Positions 11,401 through 24,232 of a stretch of 64,000 bases of DNA are shown here, piece after piece. Both the position numbers and the translations under genes were made by a program. Each line of letters begins with the position of its first letter. Positions within the stretch are counted from its first letter, which is position 1. This stretch comes from Hemileia vastatrix (lineage: Eukaryota; Basidiomycota; Pucciniomycetes; Pucciniales; Zaghouaniaceae), in the NCBI GenBank assembly GCA_030280995.1, contig JASXTE010000012.1, forward strand, positions 8,097,001 to 8,161,000, given 5' to 3'. The notes under the pieces were generated by a model. That model ran no database searches, was not told the DNA's origin, and saw only the letters and a program-made list of their open reading frames with translations.

Positions 11401-11900
11401 ATTTATTTACCTTTAGTATTATTTGCAGATAGGATGACAGGTTTTTCACCTTATGAACCCATTTTTGGTCAAAGGGAAGTATTACCTATTGATCTGGAAG
11501 CTGGATCTTTTCTTGGATGCAATTGGGATCAAGTACACTCAACTGAAGACTTGATTTTAGCAAGAGTAGTGCATCTTGAAAGGAAGGATGAGTTCTTGGA
11601 AAAGGCATATGAAAGAATGATGCAGATTAGGAACAAATAAGCAAAATATTGGGATGAGTGCTTAGCGCACAGATTAAGGGAACCATTAAAGCCAGGGGAT
11701 TTGGTATTGGTATACAATAGAAGTCTTGAAAGTCAAAGGAGAAAAATGTTTTCAGACAGATGGAATGGTCCTTTATAGGATCAGAAAACAGATAACTGGA
11801 GGGTTTTACTTACTGGAAGAATTGGATGGTACTAAATGGAAAAAACGTGTAGCAGCCAATCAGATAAAAAGATTCTACCCAAGAGGGATATCAGTAACAT
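8427..11900 (+). pseudogene. Pol of Gypsy element G, decayed
   Basis: Pieces in one order give a Ty3/Gypsy Pol of the basidiomycete lineage with the RT sequence HDLREMNKVTVKDAGLPP. Parts: region before RT (8427-9044), RT (9048-9950, after a stop), RNase H (about 9960-10250, VLYESKTFTKVESRYSQSK), then integrase zinc region (HENLGHRGQNETYRRI...CPECQ, about 10860-10980) and core (VDWGTEFAGE; PEAEGMIERGH, about 11226-11340). The RT active site that should read F-[IV]-D-D is FIENGGV here, so the enzyme is dead. At least eight stops or shifts break it. Gag and protease are missing; the B-family LTR sits where they should be. An antisense gene lies downstream (14076-14951). Confidence 0.82.
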
Positions 11901-13933
11901 AAGAATTACCTCCAGGATGAGGATAAACTAACAACAAATTTTGGAATTTTATATTCTCCAGAAAGAGTTTAAACTATCATTATGATTTTTTTTGGGGAAA
12001 CTATGTGAGGCTATGATGAAGCTGTGACAGGTATGGCGCAACCATTGGCAATGAGACTATGGCTGAATAAGCTGTTGGAATTAGTGCTCAATATAGATTT
12101 ATGAATGGTAGAATTATTTTTGTCAGAAGAGACATAATAAAAGGGGTGAACTAGATAGAGGAACAGCTGTATGGGTGAATCAGAAAGCTACTGTATGCTT
12201 AGCAGAAGGCAGGTGATTTAGCTGAAGAAGATTGGAAGATGGAGTGCCCAAAAATTTAGGCAACTTTTCATGAAATTTCTCAATGATGAAGCTAAACTGT
12301 GGGGTTTAAAATTGTTTAAAGATAGTAGAGGGAGCAAGAACAATTACTCTCTAGGTGTAGCTTATGGGGATAAAAGGCAAGTGTCTTGCAAAGCACTACA
12401 CGCTTTGCTCATGATTTTTTACAAAAAGTTACAACTTTATGATAGTTACAAATTTTAATGAAAATCATAGTTTAAAGAGGGAACTATGCAAAAGTGCTAA
12501 AGTAATGGCGCTAATCAGAAAGGAAAGTGAAGAAGAAAAGTTAAGACAAATTGGATTCTGCTTTGAAACTACTGCGGAATCTATTCCACTCTTCTGGCAT
12601 AATAAAGTTGTTGGTATCTGCAGGAAAACCAGGAATTGAAGTGGAACTAGAGTTGTTAATCAACTGAATGATCATTTCTATATGATTATAGCAGGTGTTC
12701 AATTTGCTATCAGAGAAAGCAGGAGCACGATTAAAGGATAATGACTTAGAATTGTAAATAAGACAAAGACAAGAAACAATTCACATATAATGGACAAAGG
12801 GAAGGGGTTAAGGAACCCATCCTAAGGAAATGTATTTGTTTAAACCTTAGGATAGAGTAATATCAGGAATAGTTAATGAAAAAATATGATAATGAACTTA
12901 CTTGCTAGTAAATATGAAGGCTGTGCAGAAGGAGAAAGCACTCTTACAGCATTCAGCACAAATGTAGAGGAAGATTGCATGGAAATTTTTTGTTTGGAGG
13001 AAGAAGGTGATTCAACCTTAGGTTTAATGGAGATTTCTTGTCAAGAGTATGCAGGAAGAGACACGCTATTGATGGGTAAGGTTTCATTAGAAGGTAAATT
13101 AGGGCTAGTAGGTCTAGCTAGTAGAGTAGGAGTGCTGGATGTATCTCCAGGAGGAAACTGTACGAATTCATTAGGCAATGAAGGATAAGTGTAGGAAAAG
13201 GTATAACATTTATGGTATCTGAAGCAGCTATCACAGGCAGGTCTGAAGGTGGAATAACCATGAGGCTTAGAGAAAGTACAGTTAAAATTACGGCGGCTGA
13301 AAAATCTGAAATCTTGATCTCTAGGTAAGGTACAATATTGGGTCATGTCTAATTAGATTTGTGAGCACACTGGGTTTGGATAAAGAGTGAGCAGGGAATA
13401 CAAGGCCTATTTATAGGTACTATATAGATACAAATGAAGGAAGCGTCAGATGGTATCTAAGTAGGGATGATACTCATCAGAAGAATAAATAACAACAAGG
13501 GTAATTGGCAAAAAGTTAGTGCTAAGGAGTGCAAGATCTTGGGAAGGTCTGAGTTCACTTCAAGAATATTAGGTTGAAGAGGATATGGCGCTAAAAAATT
13601 AAGACATGTGGGAAAATTTTTATTGTCTCAAGGTTATTTCAGAAGAAGTCAAGCAAGAAGATTTGCAGAAGAGATCTTATTTTTTCTAAGAATTTATAAG
13701 ATTCTCGCACTCTCACAGAGTAATCATGGGAAATATTTGGCAATGAATTATTTTTTTAAGGGAAAATAATTCTCTTTTACAAGGAAAAAGTAATAAAACA
13801 ATAAATAATAAGATACACTATTTACATATTTCTACAACAAGTAATAATTCAAAATTTGAAAGAAAATTTTTGCTGAAGAAAGAAATGAAAATTAGCATTA
13901 GAATAGTGAATAAGAAAAGGAATAAAACTTACT
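11901..13933. other. Element G 3' region, no clear gene
   Basis: Several short open stretches on the plus strand (for example 12270-12458 and 12886-13188) show no domain I recognise. On the minus strand, 13346-13041 is open for 101 codons and contains CDSCFRYHKC, a C-X2-C-X5-C pattern like the Cys motif of the antisense gene nearby. It could be a further decayed exon or copy of that gene, but no splice sites tie them together convincingly. Confidence 0.3.
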
Positions 13934-14075
13934 TTAATGTCTATCAAGAAAGGCGTACTCCCAATTGTTATATATATTGTTATAAGTTGAATTTAGGGTT
14001 TCTACTAAGGTGACAAAATTTTGAAAATCCTGCTTGTCAAATGCCGGAGTGTTTTCAAGGTAAGTAAATACTGTG

Positions 14076-14951
14076 TCAAAAGAAGTATTGACATGATTGA
14101 AAGTGCCATAATAGGGAGCCACAACCGGTGGATTTGAGGAACCTCTTCCTCAAAAGTATTATTTGACATTGGAGGAGCTGAGAGCCAATTTCAGAGGTGA
14201 AAGGTGGAGGAGTGGCCTCTTTCTGGGGCCAGTTAATCATGTATTCTGTGGAAGGGGAAAAGCTAGCACTAGGCACTATAGCCCAGAAGAGACCTTCTTC
14301 CAGATCTGGAATAAGAACTTCAAAGTGAGGAGTTGGAGGAGTAGCAACGTAAGGAGTATTAGGAGCCTCCTACAAATAAAAAAAGAAAGAAAGAAAGAAG
14401 GAAATTAAAAGGAAGATTTATCAGAAATTAAAAGAAAAATTTGGAGAAAAAGAGGAAGGACTTACTGTATGAATTGACTCTTCAGAGAAGAGTGAATGAT
14501 GCATTGTATTGGATGCAGTTCTTGGCATAGGCGAGCAATGATGGGGTTTAGCTCTCTTAGGAGCAGGGTGCTTGAGGGCCAGCTTTCTCATTAGATTTGA
14601 TGTTGACACATTCAGATCAATGGCAGGAGTAGGGGTGTTTGCAGCAATGGCAGGGGGACAATTTAGGCTGCATTTATTCTTGTAACTTTTGCAGAAGTTG
14701 CATGACTAGGGTAAAGAATCAGCGCTAAATGTTTGAGAGGAAGAGAAAAGAGGAGGAAAACTTACTTCAAAAAAACAGTTGCCATGACAGGCTTTTGAGA
14801 AGCAACACGGAGTAATGCCATTCTCAGTATAGTGTTGAAAAAGCTTAGCTCCGGTAAGGAAAGCTTTAACAGCTGGAGCAGTAACAATGGCAGTTTTCTG
14901 CGCATTGAAAAATTGACAGATGGTGTTAGCAATATTTTTATTAGAGTTCAT
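14076..14951 (-). CDS. Antisense Cys-rich gene of element G, three exons
   Basis: Opposite to pol of element G. Exons 14951-14766, 14705-14466 and 14369-14076, with GT-AG introns of 60 and 96 nt, give 239 aa. The first two exons join in phase and the splice creates a Cys cluster: PCCFSKACHGNCFFE then SCNFCKSYKNKCSLNC. The second part is C-X2-C-K-X5-C, like half of a fungal Zn2Cys6 cluster. A basic patch follows (KLALKHPAPKRAKPHH). This resembles the antisense gene of element D in position, Cys motif and promoter spacing. A TATAAAA box lies 98 nt before the ATG. Exon 3 may be frameshifted: the overlapping frame APYYGTFNHVNTSFD to 13934 looks more protein-like. Function unknown; DNA binding is an inference from the Cys pattern. 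Confidence 0.55.
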
Positions 14952-15042
14952 AATAGATAAGAATAAAGAAGAAGCAGAGAAACTAGAAGTTAAGAGAAGA
15001 GAAGAAGAAGGGATAAGAAAAAAGTGCAAGATATGCACCTGG

Positions 15043-15049
15043 TTTTATA
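15043..15049 (-). promoter_or_regulatory. TATA box of the element G antisense gene
   Basis: TATAAAA on the minus strand, starting 98 nt before the ATG at 14951, followed by a CT-rich leader. The antisense gene of element D has the same box at the same 98-nt distance. The CCTGGGGACA just beyond it may mark the start of the element G 3' LTR. Confidence 0.5.
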
Positions 15050-15431
15050 GAGCCTGGGGACAGTCGCAAGTAGAGGGAGACTGTGATACACATCTCGCAG
15101 TAATGCAGCAAGGTTGTAGCTCACAGCAAGCACAACAAAGGGGTTTTTGATAGTGCAGGAAAGGGAAACTCTACACGCACAGTATTTTTTTTTGTATTAT
15201 GGAATTATAAGCTTCAGCAAGAAAAAGGTCAGGGTAAGTACATAGCAGGCTAAAATACAAGGAAAATATAGTATGTACTTCCAAGAGTCATGGGAAGCTC
15301 TATATGCATTATATGGTTTACAAGGAAGAAACAGAGATGGCATGAAGTGTAGGCTTAGATAGCAGCAATGCTTTTAGGTGAAGCAATTCCCATCCATGAA
15401 GACAAAAAACACGTCAGAGAAAGATGGTAGC
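15050..15431. other. Probable element G 3' LTR sequence, left of element F
   Basis: No gene is seen. By position this should be LTR sequence of element G, interrupted by element F at 15432 and resuming at 24238. The other LTR of G is not in the window, so the borders cannot be set. Confidence 0.3.
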
Positions 15432-16240
15432 TGATGGGATGGTCTTTTGGACTAGAAGGTTCTAATGGAGGTTCAAAGGCGGTAGTAGGTGGATTTTGAA
15501 TATTTCAAAGTCAAGGTACATATGGAAATATCTTTTTGTTTAATTACTCAATTTAAAAGGTAAAAATTTATAATTATTAGTATAACTAATGAATTAGAAT
15601 TACATTGTTGTAAATACTAAATAAAATAGATAAAAGTAATAAATATATGATTGTAATAGTAATTTAATAAAATAATGTGTAAGTAAAGGATGATCCAAAA
15701 CAACCTGAAAGGGGAGGCCTTAAATAGGCAAAAGAGAGAGAAAGCAAGGAGTTAAAATCCTATATACAGGAGTATGCAAGAGAAAAAAGAAACTTCCAGA
15801 ATAAAATATTTCAAATATTAATATTGTTCTATAAAGAATATATTAGAATGATGCATTTACTGTATATTTCAAAATAATTTGATTTATTTAAAAATTTCTG
15901 TAAATGTCATTTTTAAATAAGTAATTTGAATTTTTAGTATATATTTATTTTATTTTAATATTTATTTTTATTTCAATATTTATTTTTATTTTAATATTAA
16001 TTTTTATTTCCTTTAACCTGTCATTGAGCACAGTGTTAGGAAATGAAAATATATAAGGGAAATTCAATATTAATTTTAAAATATTTACTAAATTTACTTT
16101 TTGTTACTAGTTAATTTATCACAAGTAACTTTAAAGTATATATATTATAATTAATAATTATATAAGAAATAAAAATGTGTGGCTTCATTGCAATAAATAA
16201 ATAATTATTTTACTGGGTAAGTCTAGTAGCCTGGCTAACA
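15432..16240 (-). repeat. 3' LTR of element F
   Basis: 809 bp, matching the LTR at 23444-24232. Its outer start in element orientation is mutated (GGCTAACA against GGCTGACA on the plus strand), so the perfect TG...CA frame is lost at that end. Confidence 0.9.
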
Positions 16241-16272
16241 CTCCCTCACTCTAAAAAAACAATAAAAAAATG

Positions 16273-19200
16273 CTATATTTTTTTCTTTTTATATTTCTTT
16301 AGCAGAGTAAGAAGGTTGGATATCTTTTTACTAGGTATCCAAGAATCATATTCAAAAGATTTATTCTTGAATCTCAATAAATATTCAGTACCTTTTTCAG
16401 AAGTCACTCCTCTTTCATTTAGAATCTTATCAATTTCTGCTGTCTCAGTCACCACACAATATGGGGGCAGAATTGCTAGTGAGTCTGCAACCTTGGACCC
16501 AAACTCACCACAGATTGAGCACACATTAAGCTATTGACAAAGGAACCATACAATCAGGGATGAACACCACTCAGCAGAACAGTTTTATGTGGGTGTTCAA
16601 GTAGAGTTCAGTATGGATTCAGTATGAGTTCAGTCTGAGTTCCATCTGAGTCCCATCTGAGTTCAGGTTGGGGACTTGCTAGCAAGTCCACCCCCTGTAT
16701 TGCGTTTTGAGTGATTTCATTAGGGGTCTTCTTTGGTCTTCCCCTCCTTTTGGTAAATTGATCACTATTGGATGTGTAAGGTTTCAAAAGAGATATTGGA
16801 AAAACAGGATGTTTTCTGTCATATGGAGAATACAAGATAACTTCAACTGCATTATCACCAACCATTCTTCTGACTTCAAATGGACCTACAAATGGGTCTT
16901 TCAATTTTTTATTACCATGTAAATTGAAGTGGAATGTGGAAATCAATACTTCATCACCCTTTTTATAAGTGTATTCTTTATGGGATTTGTCCCATCTCTT
17001 CTATTCATATTAAAAGGATTTTTCAATATATTTTTGAGCATGACTTCTGCAAAGTTTTTGCATTTGAAGAAAAGATTTTACACCAGGATGTAAATCCAAC
17101 TTAGGTATTTTATTATTGAGAATTTGGGCAGGAGTATTTGGAACATATCCAAGCCAGAGCTCAAAAGGCTTCCTTTGAGTAACAGAATGAACAGTGCTAT
17201 TATAAGCAAATTCCAGCCCAGGAAGTAAGGTAACCCAATCATGAGTGAATCTGACATTGTCTTTATACTCAAGGCCAAAGGCACAATACCTTCTTATCAT
17301 GTCCTCCAAGGTCTGAATCATTCTTTCAGCTAATCCATCAGTTTGGGGGTGATGGGAAGTAGAAAGTTTCAGATCACAACCACAAACATCCATCAGAGAC
17401 ATCCAAAATTCAGAAGTAAATTTAGGGTCTCTTTCAGAGATCATGGCCTTACAAAAATCAGCAGTATTAAACATATGAGACCACCACAAGAAAGCTAATT
17501 CTTTAGTGGAAACATCCTTGTGGGTAGGGACAAATTTACAAATTTTTGTGAATCTGTCCACAATAACCCAGCAAGAGTTATAACTGACTTTCCCAGCAAT
17601 GGGTAATCCTGTTACAAAGTCCATGTTTATTATTTGCCATGGTGCATCAGGAGGTTCAATATTTTGCATTAATACAGCTCTTTTACCAGTCAATCTTTTT
17701 GATTTTTGGCAAGAAAAACAGGATTTAACATATAGTTTGGTGTCTTCAGACATATTGACCCACCAAGCAGTTTTCTTAACTCTGATCATTGTTTTCTCAA
17801 GATCAAAAATGTCCAGCCAATATGTCATCATGACAAATTTTTAAGATGATCTCTTTCATAGAAGGAGGAATAACAAAAACATTGGTCAACTTTCTTCTAT
17901 AATATAGATAGCCTTCATCAATTGAAAATTTACCTTTTTCCAAAGCCTTCTGGTACTTTGGTGGAAGGGTTTTAATTAATGCTTGTATTGAAGCATTGTT
18001 TGGATCATTTAATATGGTACATAAATTTTTTAAGTCAGTGTCCTTATCATATGAATCCAGAATAAGCTGTAATAGCTCTTCCTCCATATCAACCACCTTT
18101 ATTCCATGAATGTGAACTATCTCATCTTCAGGAACATATGAAGGATTTGAGTTATCATTTGGCAAAGGTAACCTTGATAACATATCCACATTTGAGTGAA
18201 CAATACCAGCCCTATGAATTATTTTCATCCTCCCTCTGTATTCTTGAACATCTATCTGCCATCTGAACATATGTCTGTTAGGTTTTTTCAAGTTTAAGAG
18301 AGATTTAACTGCACTTCAGTCAGTGAAAAGTTCAAATTTCTGGTCATCCAGATAATAATGTAGCTTCTCTAGAGCCCACACTACTTCTAAAAACTTCAGT
18401 TGAGTTGCACCATATTTCAATTCACTATTTTTCAAGGTTCTTGAAATATAACAAATTACTACTTCTGATACTTTATCATTCATAACTTGTTTTTGATGTA
18501 GAGCAGCACCAAGACCAATAAGCCTGGCATCAGTTTATAAAACAAATAGTTGATTAAAGTCAGGCAAATCAAGAATTGGTGCTGACATCAAACAATGTTT
18601 CATAGTGTCAAAAGCTCTTTGTCTTTCACTGTTCCAGAAAAAAGCAACATCTTTCCTAGTTAATTGGGTAAGGGGTAATGCTATGACTTGATAATTTTTA
18701 ATATAATGTCTATTGTATCCACACATTCACGAAAAACTCTGGAGCTCTCTAGCTGTGGTAGGAGCCTTCACCTGTTGTATGGCTGCCACTTTGTTTTGGT
18801 CAACACATATCTGCAAACATGAGACAACCTGACCAAGTACTTTTAAGGAATGAAGACCAAATTTGCATTTTTTTAAGGCAAGTGTCATATATATCTCATC
18901 CATCTTATGGAACATTTTACACAGGTGTTTAAGATGGTCCTCAAATGTTTTAGAGAATATGATGATATCATCCATGTAAACCATCAGCCATCCTTTAATT
19001 ATTTCCTGATGGAATGTGTTATCCATAACTTTTTGAAAAACTGAAGGGGCATTTTTGGGGCCAAATGGCATCCTAACATACTTATAAATACACATATGAA
19101 TGGCAATCATCAGAAAATTCTGAGACTTCTCCTCAACAGGTACCTGATGATATCCTTTATTACCATCTAAACAGCTGATATATTTAGCACCTTGTAAGGT

Positions 19201-22200
19201 AGCATGTATAGAGCTAATTCTTGGTAAAGGATAGATATCATCAACAGTATAAGTGTTTAATGCTCTATAATCACCAAATAACCTGGCTTTATCTTTCTCT
19301 TAAGAAATTAGGACAGGTGAGATAACACAATTTTTAGGTGTTTAAACTACCTTTTTAATAATATTCATTTTTAAAAGGGTAGAGATATTGTCTTAATTAT
19401 CTTTTCTCTTTGTGAGAGAAGCAGGATAAGGCTTCTTCTTCACACTAGGTGGTATTTCAGTTAATGGGAAAGATAATGAGAGCTTCATTTATTCTTTTAC
19501 CAATCCTAATAGATGTGAACCATGAGAAAAGGCCATAGGAAAAGATTTTATCAATTAAATGATGGAATCTTTTTCCTCACCAGAAAGTTGTTCTCCCAAA
19601 GATGCATTGTCAATTTTAGACAAAAGGGCAGGAATTTCTTTTGTAGATCTTCCTATATATTTAACTACAGAATGACATGTGCTCAATCCTTTTGTTAATA
19701 ATTTTTGGGGGAGGAAATCTTAAATTTTCTCTTCCAATTCATCGCCATTGTGAATAATTGGTTTGAAGGATCCAATTTTATGCCATATTTGGTTAAAATA
19801 TCATTTCCCACAATGAACCAACTGCTTATTTTATCATTTTTCATGACAACAAAATCACACATAGCTCTTACAAACCCATGGTTATATTTAAAAAATATTG
19901 TGGCTTTGTATTTCCCAATGGGGGATAAAACAGAGCCATAACCTCTCCAATTCTCAGAAATGATAGGCATAAGTTTTGATTTATAGTCCTGGTCCACTGA
20001 AGCAAGTGCTTTTTCAGATACTACACTTCCTCCAGGTCCAGAATCTAAACAACCTCAAGGTTTTTTCCATTAATCAAGACTTGTGCTTTGAGAGGGGCAA
20101 TAATAATTGAGCTGTACTCAAGATTTCTTATGATATCAGCATCTTCTACTGTAGATAAATCATTATTCCCAATATCAATATTATTTAAATAATGAATATC
20201 TTCTTCCAGCATCAGTGAGATTCATATGAAATATTGTGGGCACAATCACTTGAAGTATCATCCAGTGCAACTGTGTCATCAGAATGTTCCTCTGTCTGTT
20301 AAACATGAATTATTTTCTTGTCACAAACATGGCCCTTCTTCCAAGACTTTCTGTATTTGAAGCAAGTGTTTGTTGCATCCTTTATAGGTGAAAGAGGGGC
20401 AGAGTGTTTACCAACTTTTTCCAGAGGTTTCTATTGGTAATTGGAGGTTTTTTCCAATGAAGTTCTAGGAATGAATTTTATAGAATCATACTTTTTATTT
20501 AAAAGGATCTCATTACAAGTATTAATGAAAGAAGAAGGTTCTCTTGAGAACTCAGTTCTAGCAACTATTAAGTCTCTCAGAGATATAGGTAATTTATAGA
20601 GGATCCTGGCCTTCCATAATTCAAACTTCATATCTTGGTCTATTTCCCTCAAGATTTTCACAAGTTTCATCAGGAACTCAATAGGTTTTTCAGCAGAAGA
20701 AGAGCTATATCTGGATTCTTCATATTGCCTTTGTTGAGTCAACCTAAACTTGGAACCACCAAATTGTGCTTTAACTAATTTCTTCCAATCTTCCCATGAG
20801 TAGTCATTTTTATCTAAGAGAATAGATTCATACCACATTAGGGCTACATTGGTAAATAAAGAAATTAATTTTGACACAATTTCCTCACCTGGGAGTTTGT
20901 AAGAATTTTTCAGATTATCAATCCTGCAAATAAATTGCTGCCAATCAGAGGAAGAATCACCATCAAATTTTGGATATTGGTCAAGTTTTGACCAATTCTT
21001 TTGATTTGAAGTAGTCTCCTTGTTACAAGATTTTTTCTGAGTGAGAAGGAGCTGTAAATTCTCCAATTAGGCAGTAATCTCATTTTTTAATTCTTCGGTA
21101 GATGAAAAAGGTACATCATCAATTTTTGATGGAAACTTAGTAATATCTACAGGAATTTCTGGCACTAATTTTACTTTAGATGAACTAGGGACAGGTAAAA
21201 TTGGAGTATTCTGTGCAACAGGTTCTTTCAAAGAAATGTCAGAAAACTTTTGATCATGTAAAAATGAATTCAATTTCTCTTCAATGGTTGCTAGCCTAAT
21301 CTTTACTCTTGGAATACTAGATAAACTCTCATTGATGGTTGCAAAAGATAACTGGTTCTTATTTTTCAAAGATGAATAATGGTCACTTAATCTCTTTAAG
21401 TTCAAATTATGTCCCTCTAGCTCCTGGAAACAGATAGGCACAGTTTTGTGTAATTTAGACAAATAATTCTTGATATTTTGCCACAAAGCAACTTTATTTT
21501 CTTGAGCTAATTAGTAATTAAATAAATCATCAGAAACTCTCTGTAATTCACTCCTCAATGATTGATAACCCTGTTCAGTTAACAAACTATTAAAATTCTG
21601 AGAAAATTTCATGTTGTTCATTATACAATTTTGTTTAACAATAATATCCCTCAAATATTCATCATTAATGTTAGCTACATCTAAAGTATTTCTTAATAGG
21701 GAAACAGAATAATTTTTCAGATTCTCATCAAATTCAGGATCAAGTGTCTTATCAATAATACCCATATCAGTCTTTATCATTGATGGTGCAATCAATACCA
21801 AAGGATTAGTTACATTAGAATATTGAGCAATTTGTCTACTACTATCAGTCTCTACTGGTCTTGAAGTCTCATCTCCTCTTCCAGAATTACCCAATGTAAC
21901 TGAATCAGTAACAAGAAAAGGTACTTGAGATTCAATAAAGGGGCTTACTATGGCTTTGGAAAAAATTTAATGTGATTTTTTTTCCTGTATCTTCCTCCTT
22001 GGTAGGGGTGAGGAGGTGTTGGGTTGAACTGATGGGTTCTGGAAGGACCTGCCTGATGTGCTTGCTGTTGTTGTTGTTGTTGGGCCTGTAGATAGTCCCA
22101 CTGGGTGTTTAGCCATTCCCATTGCCATTTTGAAACTTCCATCTTTTCCTGTTGTTGAGGGGCCAATTGTAAAAGGGCTTTTGGATCAGGAGGTTTCCTC

Positions 22201-22568
22201 TTCTCTTGAAGAAAGGATTCTATGTTTCTTACCTTTTCTTCTAGAAACTATGCTTTTGACCTCAGTTTAAGATTCTCTGACCTCAACTCCTTGATGTGAG
22301 TGGAGATATTTCTCACTTGCTGTTGCAAGGGCATCTTTTTTATCTTGAATCCTTTTGGAAGCTCTTCTGGGGGGTTGATTGAAGGTTTTGATCCAGAGAA
22401 GTTGTCTCCACTTTTATTTCTATTTCTTGCATTTCCACATCCTGATTGGTCCAGCAATCGATTAATTTGAGAAAGTTTTGTAGTTAAAGGAGAACTTACA
22501 GAATTTTCATCATATTAAATAAATTCTAGTTCCTCATCATGGCCAGCAGAAGCACTTTGACCAGTCAT
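16273..22568 (-). pseudogene. Gag-Pol polyprotein of element F, broken
   Basis: The ATG at 22568 starts MTGQSASAGHDEELE, matching the start in element A. Parts in order on the minus strand: N-terminal region with a Q-rich stretch near 22075, retrotransposon Gag domain (about 21010-20450), a decayed zinc knuckle near 20350, protease remnant (about 20030), RT with VYMDDIIIFSKT (about 18975), RNase H (18550-18300), integrase zinc region (about 17840-17690), core (INMDFVTGLP; SERDPKFTSEFW; HHPQTDGLAERM), and a chromodomain-like tail. At least ten stops or shifts break it. The second catalytic position of integrase is Glu (SERD), as in element A. A MITE2 copy at 16450-16709 separates the RRGRPKK segment from the chromodomain. 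Confidence 0.9.
16450..16709. mobile_element. MITE2, 260 bp, copy in element F
   Basis: Ends CACCACACAATATGGGGGC and the complement of CAAAACGCAATACAGGGGG, flanked by AGT at 16447-16449 and 16710-16712. Element A has the uninterrupted site (TTCAGTGATTTC on the complementary strand), which fixes the borders. Same length as the copy at 27196-27455. The inside has short repeats of GAGTTCAGTATG / GAGTTCCATCT type (about 16605-16665) and a subterminal palindrome around CTTGCTAGCAAG. Confidence 0.9.
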
Positions 22569-23443
22569 AGTTGTAAATAACCTGAACTGAGAGAAAGAAA
22601 TATTAAAATTTAATCAGTAATTATTTTTTCTTTGTTTAAATAAAAATAAAAGATAGGGGGAAAAATATTTCTAGTATATAATCAATTATCAGGATTTGGT
22701 AATCAACTGGAACAATGAAAATATAATGTTTATCAGGACAAAAAATCAACTGAAATAATAAAATATTTATTATTTACTAATATATATGTTGATGATTATC
22801 AGGACCAAGAGTCAACTGAAAAATTTAATTACCAGGACTTAATGTCAAGTGAAATAAGTTAATTACCAGGACTTAATGTCAACTGAAATAATTTAATATA
22901 ATTAATTCAATTGATTTTATATACTATTATTTTACTTCCAGGAAAATTTGTCAACTGAAACAATAAGATAATATTTTAATCATCAGGACAAGAGGTCAAA
23001 TGAAATAATTAAAAAAAATATAATTTCATTAATTTAATTTTTATATTACTTCTAGGACTAAGAACAATATAGTTCTATCTTGGTCAACTTGGAAAAAAAA
23101 AATTACATTTACCAGGTACCTCCCCCTGTAATGTGAGAAAATTAAAGCCACTACAGAGTGCTGAGTAAAAAATATATACGTAAACTATGAAATGTGCAAA
23201 GTGAAACCCACAGATATTCACCAATATAGTCACCACAAATATATATGACAGTTGCCAATATATAAACCTAAAATTTGGAGCGTGGTATTATTCCCAGTTG
23301 CAGCAAAAAATCAAGTCATGTGCCTGATGATGTTTGTTGTTTTTGTTGTCCACCCATCCTTACTGTTCCTTGTAGTTGATGGTCCCTTGTTTTCCAGCTT
23401 CAAGTTATCAATGCGCCCTCAACGATTCAGAGAGGCCCCCAAG
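22569..23443 (-). promoter_or_regulatory. 5' leader of element F with repeated CAGTTGAC...GTCCTG motifs
   Basis: Between the LTR and the gag ATG, the motif TTCAGTTGAC-(4-8 nt)-GTCCTGG, or a variant of it, returns about seven times on the minus strand (between about 22690 and 23080). The same array is in the leader of element A. The sequence right after the LTR (CTTGGGGGCCTCTC on the minus strand) is the place for the primer binding site; I do not recognise the tRNA. Confidence 0.65.
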
Positions 23444-24232
23444 TGTTGGTATGGTCTTTTGGTCTATAAGGTTCTAATGGAGGTGAAACAGTGGTAGTAG
23501 GTGGATTTTGAAGATTTCAAATTCAAGGTATGTATGGAACTATCTTTTTGTTTAATTACTCAATTTAAAAGGTAAAAATTTATAATTATTATTATAACTA
23601 ATGAATTAGAGTTATGTTTTTGTAAATACTAAATACAATAGATAGAAGTAATAAATATATGATTGGAATAGTAATTTAATAAAATAATGTGTAAGTAAAG
23701 GATGATCCAAAAAAACCAGAAAGGGGAGGCCTTATATAGGCAAAATAGAGAGAAAGCACGGAGTTGAAAACCCATGTACAGGAGTATGAGGGAGAAAAAA
23801 GAAACTTCCAGAATAAAATATTTCAAATATTAATATTGTTCTATAAAGAATATATTAGAATGATGTATTTACTGTATATGTCAAAATAATTTGATTTATT
23901 TAAAAATTTCTGTAAATGTCATTTTTAAATAAGTAATTTGAATTTTTAGTATATATTTATTTTATTTTAATATTTATTTTTATTTTAATATTAATTTTCA
24001 TTTCCTTTAATCTGTCATTGAGCATGGTGTTAGGAGATAAAAATATAAGGGACATTTAATATTAATTTTAAATATTTACTAAATTTAGTTTTTTGTAACT
24101 AGTTAATTTCTTACAAGTAACTTTATAGTAAGTATATTATAATTAATAATAATATAAGAAATAAAAAGGCATGGCATCATCTTAATAAATAATTAATTAT
24201 TTTACTGGGTAAGTCTAGTAGCCTGGCTGACA
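23444..24232 (-). repeat. 5' LTR of element F
   Basis: 789 bp. In element orientation it starts TGTCAGCCAGGCTACTAG and ends CATACCAACA. A TATATAAGG box lies at about 23732-23738. The first 30 bases are shared with the LTRs of element A, so A and F belong to one subfamily. Confidence 0.9.

Larger units (their letters stand above)
15432..24232 (-). mobile_element. Ty3/Gypsy LTR retrotransposon F
   Basis: Complete but decayed element of 8.8 kb on the minus strand. LTRs are at 15432-16240 and 23444-24232. GTAGC is present on both sides (15427-15431 and 24233-24237), the usual 5-bp target duplication. Gag-pol (22568 to 16273) is close in sequence to that of element A and more distant from element B. 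The 3' end of pol is split by a MITE2 copy. Its many stops and the diverged LTRs make it older than element A. Confidence 0.92.
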
